Source of the DNA: Nitrospirota bacterium
GTDB lineage: Bacteria > JACPQY01
Reading direction: 5' to 3'
Assembly: GCA_016190245.1 (NCBI GenBank)
Contig: JACPQY010000085.1
Span: 1 to 35,094 of the forward strand
Length of the DNA stretch: 35,094 nucleotides
Below the pieces are notes generated by a model that saw only the letters and a list, made by a program, of their open reading frames with translations, did not search any database and was not told where the DNA came from. Made by a program: the position numbers and the translations under genes. Each line of letters starts with the position of its first letter. The stretch's first letter is position 1. Below, one piece after another: positions 32,290 to 35,094 of the stretch.

Positions 32290-34007
32290 TGCCCCGTTCG
32301 CAGCACGCGCACGATGAAGACAGCCTGCTCCGTCCGCTCCGTATCTCCGAACCACCCCTTCTCCGTTGTGGAACCCGCGCCCGTGGAGACAATGAGCGGC
32401 TGGCCGATCTCCGCCGTGGACGTGGTGGAGAAACTGTGATTGAGGCGGTCGGCCACGCCCCCGGCCATTTCGACGATCACGCGGCCGGTGTTCGAGTAGT
32501 CCCGGTGCGGCGTAACGTACAGCTCCCAGCCGCCGGCCTGGGAGCCCGGCGAAGATTCAACCGCCATGTGGACCGTCCACCCGTTCAGCGCGACCACCCG
32601 CGGGCGCGACACGAGCCGGGCCTTTTCGGGCGCGAGCCCCGCCAGGAAGACGGCCGCGGGGTCCGTGTCCTCCCCCTTGAGTTTCCCCTCCAACGCGACC
32701 GGTCCACCGGGAAGGATCCGATCCAGACCGATCCGCTCCGCCACGCTTTCCCACGAGACTCCGTCCTTGCCCGGCGAGGCGAGCAGGATGGCCACCTCCA
32801 CCAGCCAGGGCTCCCGCGACTCGGCCTCGATCTGCCGGAAATAGCGGTCCAGCGCCCTTATGTTTTGGTGCTCGTCGCGCACGATGGCCGTGCCGCTGAT
32901 GGGATCCACCATCACCTTCCCCTCGGGGGAGAGGAACGAGCGGATGGAGTTCTGCAAAGCCGTGCCCGGGTCCTCGGCGTATCTCACGGTTACGCCACCT
33001 CCGTTCGAGCCGGGCAGCGCCGCGGGCCGACGCGCCCACACTTCGGGAAGGTAGAAGACCCTTTCGATGTACCTGCGCACGAGGGCGGTGTGCGCCGTGA
33101 AATCGAACTCCGCGGTGTATCCCGCCTGAGAAACGAGGCCGTCCACAGCCACGTGGAAGGGAATCTCGGTGAGGTCGGCTGATACCGCTCTCTCCGGGTC
33201 CACCCCCTCGTCCCACTTCACACTCCATTCCGCCTGCAACCCCAGCCTCTCCAGCGCCATTCGCAGAGGCAGACCGGCGGCTTGCAGCGTAACCGAAGGT
33301 GTCGCCCGGGCCATCATCTCCTCGCGATCCGACCCCATCCCGAATGCGCGGTCGAGATCCCGACTCCCCCTCTCATCCGACCTCTCGCCCTCCCCCCTAC
33401 CCCGGCTTCCCGGTTCTCCGCCGCGGCGGGCTCCCTGTTCCCTGGCTTCCCGACTGCCCACTGCCGACTCCCTCCTGCCGACTCCCGATTCCGCCACCGA
33501 CTGCATGATCGCCTTCTTCTCCTCCTCGTCCATCCCGTAACTGTCGGTCTTGCCGGCGCAGGCCTGGAAGCCGAGTAAGCAGTAAGCAGCAAGCAGCGAG
33601 ACGGATTTCAGAACTGATGGGGCCGCGAACCCGTTGCGAGCCGACTTCAGGGATCGAATCAAGCCTGTCAGCATCTTGCTGACTTCGGTTGTGCTCCGTG
33701 CGGCGCCGGAGTCCACCCGGTAGCCAAGCACGCCCGCAATTTCGAAATGGGTATCCAGCTCACTGAGTGAAGCTTGAGCGATGTGGAGGAAGTTGATGAA
33801 CTCCTTTCGAGTCTGGCGGCCGGCCCCCTCCGCGATATTGGCTGCGACACTGACAGCCGCCCGCCGCGCCTGGGAACTCAGCCCGTATCGTTCTTCTTGC
33901 GGCCACAGTGTCGTCATTTCATAGGTCCGTTTCACGACCTCGAGGCTTCTTTTCCAGACCTCCAACCTCTTGTGCGGCTTGAGATCATTCCGAACTGCAT
34001 CCACCAT
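32277..34007 (-). CDS. Four-helix-bundle domain fused in frame to a secretin-like protein
   Basis: One 576-codon frame. Residues 1-125 are a complete S23/IVS four-helix protein (PHKRLEVWKRSL, SQARRAAVSVAANIAEGAGRQT, SELDTHFEIAGVLGYR) with AAGGAGGG before ATG 34007. Residues 131-150 (SVLKSVSLLAAYCLLGFQAC) are a signal-peptide-like core. Residues about 172-215 are a low-complexity heptad-derived linker. From about 230, VTLQAAGLPLRMALERLGLQAEW, IPFHVAVDGLVSQAGYTAEF and ARLVSRPRVVALNGWTVHMAVESSPG...GQPLIVSTGAG...QAVFIVRVL match secretin N-domain and core. A secretin forms an outer-membrane ring and needs export, so ATG at residue 112 may be the real secretin start, or the fusion is not exported. 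The stop is supplied by a heptad array. Confidence 0.72.
   Translation of the reverse strand: MVDAVRNDLKPHKRLEVWKRSLEVVKRTYEMTTLWPQEERYGLSSQARRAAVSVAANIAEGAGRQTRKEFINFLHIAQASLSELDTHFEIAGVLGYRVDSGAARSTTEVSKMLTGLIRSLKSARNGFAAPSVLKSVSLLAAYCLLGFQACAGKTDSYGMDEEEKKAIMQSVAESGVGRRESAVGSREAREQGARRGGEPGSRGRGEGERSDERGSRDLDRAFGMGSDREEMMARATPSVTLQAAGLPLRMALERLGLQAEWSVKWDEGVDPERAVSADLTEIPFHVAVDGLVSQAGYTAEFDFTAHTALVRRYIERVFYLPEVWARRPAALPGSNGGGVTVRYAEDPGTALQNSIRSFLSPEGKVMVDPISGTAIVRDEHQNIRALDRYFRQIEAESREPWLVEVAILLASPGKDGVSWESVAERIGLDRILPGGPVALEGKLKGEDTDPAAVFLAGLAPEKARLVSRPRVVALNGWTVHMAVESSPGSQAGGWELYVTPHRDYSNTGRVIVEMAGGVADRLNHSFSTTSTAEIGQPLIVSTGAGSTTEKGWFGDTERTEQAVFIVRVLRTGQSEQ
33361..33492. repeat. CCGACTN-type heptad tract inside the secretin gene
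   Basis: Heptads related to TGCCGAC, TCCCGAC and TCCCGAT are clear from about 33449 to 33492. More degenerate CT-rich units reach back to 33361. They encode an Arg/Glu/Gly/Ser-rich linker (RRESAVGSREAREQGARRGG) between the signal region and the secretin domain. The same class lies inside aguA at 23200-23230. Confidence 0.6.
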
Positions 34008-34222
34008 GAGCTATCCCTCCTTCATTTCAATTCCGAATTCTTCACCTCTTACTGCTCACTGTTCACTGTTTACTGCTTACTGTTCACTGCTCACCATTCA
34101 CTGTTCACTATTCACTGATCACTCTTCACCCTTTACTCCTTGCCGTTCACTGTTTACTGCTCACTGCTTACTGTTCACTATTCACCATTCACTGTTCACT
34201 GCTTACTGTTCACCCTTCACAC
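33573..34222. mobile_element. Four-helix-gene cassette C with inverted YTYACTG arrays
   Basis: Left end: GAGTAAG, CAGTAAG, CAGCAAG, CAGCGAG at 33573-33600. Right end: 26 consecutive heptads at 34041-34222 on the opposite strand sense. A four-helix reading frame lies between and continues through the left end into the secretin. The left end with 19 nt outside and 16 nt inside is the 63-nt module also found at 11392-11454. The cassette lies between the traV-like gene and the secretin. Confidence 0.55.
34041..34222. repeat. Perfectly phased 26-unit heptad array (YTYACTG)
   Basis: All 182 nt divide into 26 heptads without any insertion or deletion: TTCACCT, CTTACTG, CTCACTG, TTCACTG, TTTACTG and so on. 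Substitutions are frequent but phase is never lost. The plus strand reads as repeated LLTAYCS/LFTVHCS in every frame. The minus strand carries TGA or TAA in every frame. Confidence 0.85.
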
Positions 34223-34228
34223 CTCGCC

Positions 34229-34669
34229 CTACGGGCGGCCCTCCGGCGCGGGCTTCGATTCCGGATGGAGGGGCAGCGGGGGGGCGGAACGCCCCGAGCC
34301 TCCCGGCCGCTCGAATTGGATGATGTCGGGATTCCACCGCCAGTCCTTGATCCTGTAGTAGATCCAGTGGCCGTTCACATAGATTTCCGGCCCCACCGTA
34401 TGGGGTGCAACCCACACTTCGATGTGTTCGGGAGGCACGACGAGGGGCACGTAGGGTTGCTCGTATCCGAAGGGGCGCTCCACTTTAAAGTGTTCCTGGA
34501 GATCCCGAATACCCTCTCCGGCTCCCTCCTTCAGCCCCTCTTTGAACGCATCGGCCGTGTTCTTTCCCTGGATCTTGGCGCTGCAGGCCACGCCGAGAGC
34601 GATGAGCGACAGGAGATGAGTAATGACGACCAGACGGGTGAATCGCCTCACCCCTCGGTTCTCGCGCAT
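34229..34669 (-). CDS. TraV-like conjugation lipoprotein
   Basis: A 146-residue protein. The N-terminal VVITHLLSLIALGVAC is a lipoprotein-like signal; the lipobox is loose. The C-terminal part (EHIEVWVAPHTVGPEIYVNGHWIYYRIKDWRW) resembles the end of TraV, where a VWIAPW...YVY.EI..RRW pattern is usual. TraV is the VirB7-like outer-membrane lipoprotein that forms the core complex with TraB and TraK. ATG 34669 overlaps the traB stop (TGATG). Order traB-traV-...-traC matches F/SXT-type operons. The final Pro-rich tail runs up to the heptad array. Assignment is by position and C-terminal pattern. Confidence 0.6.
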   Translation of the reverse strand: MRENRGVRRFTRLVVITHLLSLIALGVACSAKIQGKNTADAFKEGLKEGAGEGIRDLQEHFKVERPFGYEQPYVPLVVPPEHIEVWVAPHTVGPEIYVNGHWIYYRIKDWRWNPDIIQFERPGGSGRSAPPLPLHPESKPAPEGRP

Positions 34670-35094
34670 CACTCCACTCCCCCGAACAGGTTCGCAATCT
34701 CGGGAATGTCGACTCCCTCGCTGAGCATCAAGGCGGCATCAATGCCGCCGGGGATGTCCACTGTGGGCATGAGCCTGGCGGCCTCCTGCTGCATGAACTT
34801 GGCAATGTCCGCCATCGCCTGGCTCAGGGCCGACGTCCCCGCGTGCGTGATCGCATCGCCGGTCACGATCTGTCTCTCCGTCCCGTCCGCCGAAATCACC
34901 CGGGTCACCTCCTGGACGGCGAAGGCCTGGCTGAGACCCGCGGCAAACCCTGCTATGAAGCTGAGCCCCAGCTTCCGGCCCCGGCGATCCGTTACCTTCC
35001 CCGCGATGCCCAGCCCGCCATCCGGCCCTGCCACCCAACCCTGAAGCGGCCGATCCAAACTGCGGCCACCTGGGAAAACGCAACTGAAAAGTCG
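34669..35094 (-). CDS. traB: TraB/VirB10-family protein, C-terminal part
   Basis: The visible 141 residues are the C-terminus of a TraB-type VirB10 homologue; the frame stays open to the window edge, so the gene starts outside. It reads RLFSCVFPGGRSLDRPLQGW, then VAGPDGGLGIAGKVTDRRGRKLG and FIAGFAAGLSQAFAV, a pattern typical of TraB, where this domain forms the outer-membrane channel cap. The end, ARLMPTVDIPGGIDAALMLSEGV, corresponds to the family's last strand. TraB spans both membranes and forms the core complex with TraV and TraK. Its stop overlaps the traV-like start. Confidence 0.85.
   Translation of the reverse strand, partial: RLFSCVFPGGRSLDRPLQGWVAGPDGGLGIAGKVTDRRGRKLGLSFIAGFAAGLSQAFAVQEVTRVISADGTERQIVTGDAITHAGTSALSQAMADIAKFMQQEAARLMPTVDIPGGIDAALMLSEGVDIPEIANLFGGVE

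Noticed and set aside
32132-32317. Plus-strand frames reading repeated LLTAYCS/LFTVHCS in the heptad arrays (also at 33970-34323)
   Set aside because: They are translations of the repeat in all frames, without ribosome binding sites. Treated as a property of the array rather than as genes.
31642-34007. Diversity-generating retroelement, because the four-helix proteins resemble Avd
   Set aside because: No reverse transcriptase, template repeat or adenine-biased variable repeat was seen in the window.
31648-34222. CRISPR array interpretation of the regular repeats
   Set aside because: Units are 7 nt and adjacent, without 20-40 nt repeat-spacer alternation, and no cas genes are present.

Overview
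The window is GC-rich, gene-dense bacterial chromosome-like DNA with Gram-negative envelope proteins: outer-membrane barrels, lipoproteins, an RND pump, a secretin and TraB/TraV/TraC. Gene content (SBBP propeller protein, Ycf48-RND-DUF1302-DUF1329 cluster, FapA, FHA-GGDEF, 23S-IVS-type four-helix proteins) and many dispersed palindromes suggest a deltaproteobacterium-like or candidate-phylum organism. The lineage is an inference at low confidence. No rRNA, tRNA or CRISPR array was seen.

Layout. 1-5012: a three-gene operon of small unknown proteins, an HSL-type alpha/beta hydrolase and a secreted SBBP propeller protein, all on the minus strand. 5362-16520 (plus): a Ycf48-like protein and RND/MMPL transporter, a vapBC toxin-antitoxin pair, then DUF1302 barrel, Ntn-hydrolase acylase, DUF1329 protein and a lipoprotein. 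This looks like an envelope export or lipid-handling cluster. 16608-24532 (minus): a polyamine-related set (glutamine-synthetase-like, PuuD-like and SDR genes; aguB and aguA) with DUF1232 and FapA genes between. 24586-27650: a small unknown gene, an unknown-GGDEF-exported protein operon, and repeat-rich spacers. 27650-35094 (minus): a conjugation-like operon reading traB (cut by the window edge), a traV-like lipoprotein, a four-helix/secretin fusion, a second four-helix gene, traC, and PilO-like and PilP-like genes.

The most unusual layer is repetitive. Three genes for four-helix-bundle (S23/IVS, Avd-related) proteins are each enclosed by inverted arrays of degenerate heptanucleotides: AAAGGGG type at 18.1-18.6 kb and YTYACTG type at 31.6-32.3 and 33.6-34.2 kb. 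In the YTYACTG arrays one strand is open in all frames and reads as a hydrophobic heptapeptide, while the other carries stops in all frames. The cassettes are oriented so that upstream translation meets stops and downstream translation can exit through a hydrophobic segment. One exit end, about 63 bp, occurs almost identically at the start of the acylase gene and at the secretin junction, giving both the same signal-peptide core. Other 7- or 8-nt arrays lie inside aguA and the secretin, supply stop codons to aguB, traC and the secretin, and may form a lipoprotein signal peptide. Other repeats include an in-frame palindrome in traC, a 25-bp perfect inverted repeat, a MITE-like element with 19-bp ends, and two inverted copies of a composite hairpin repeat.
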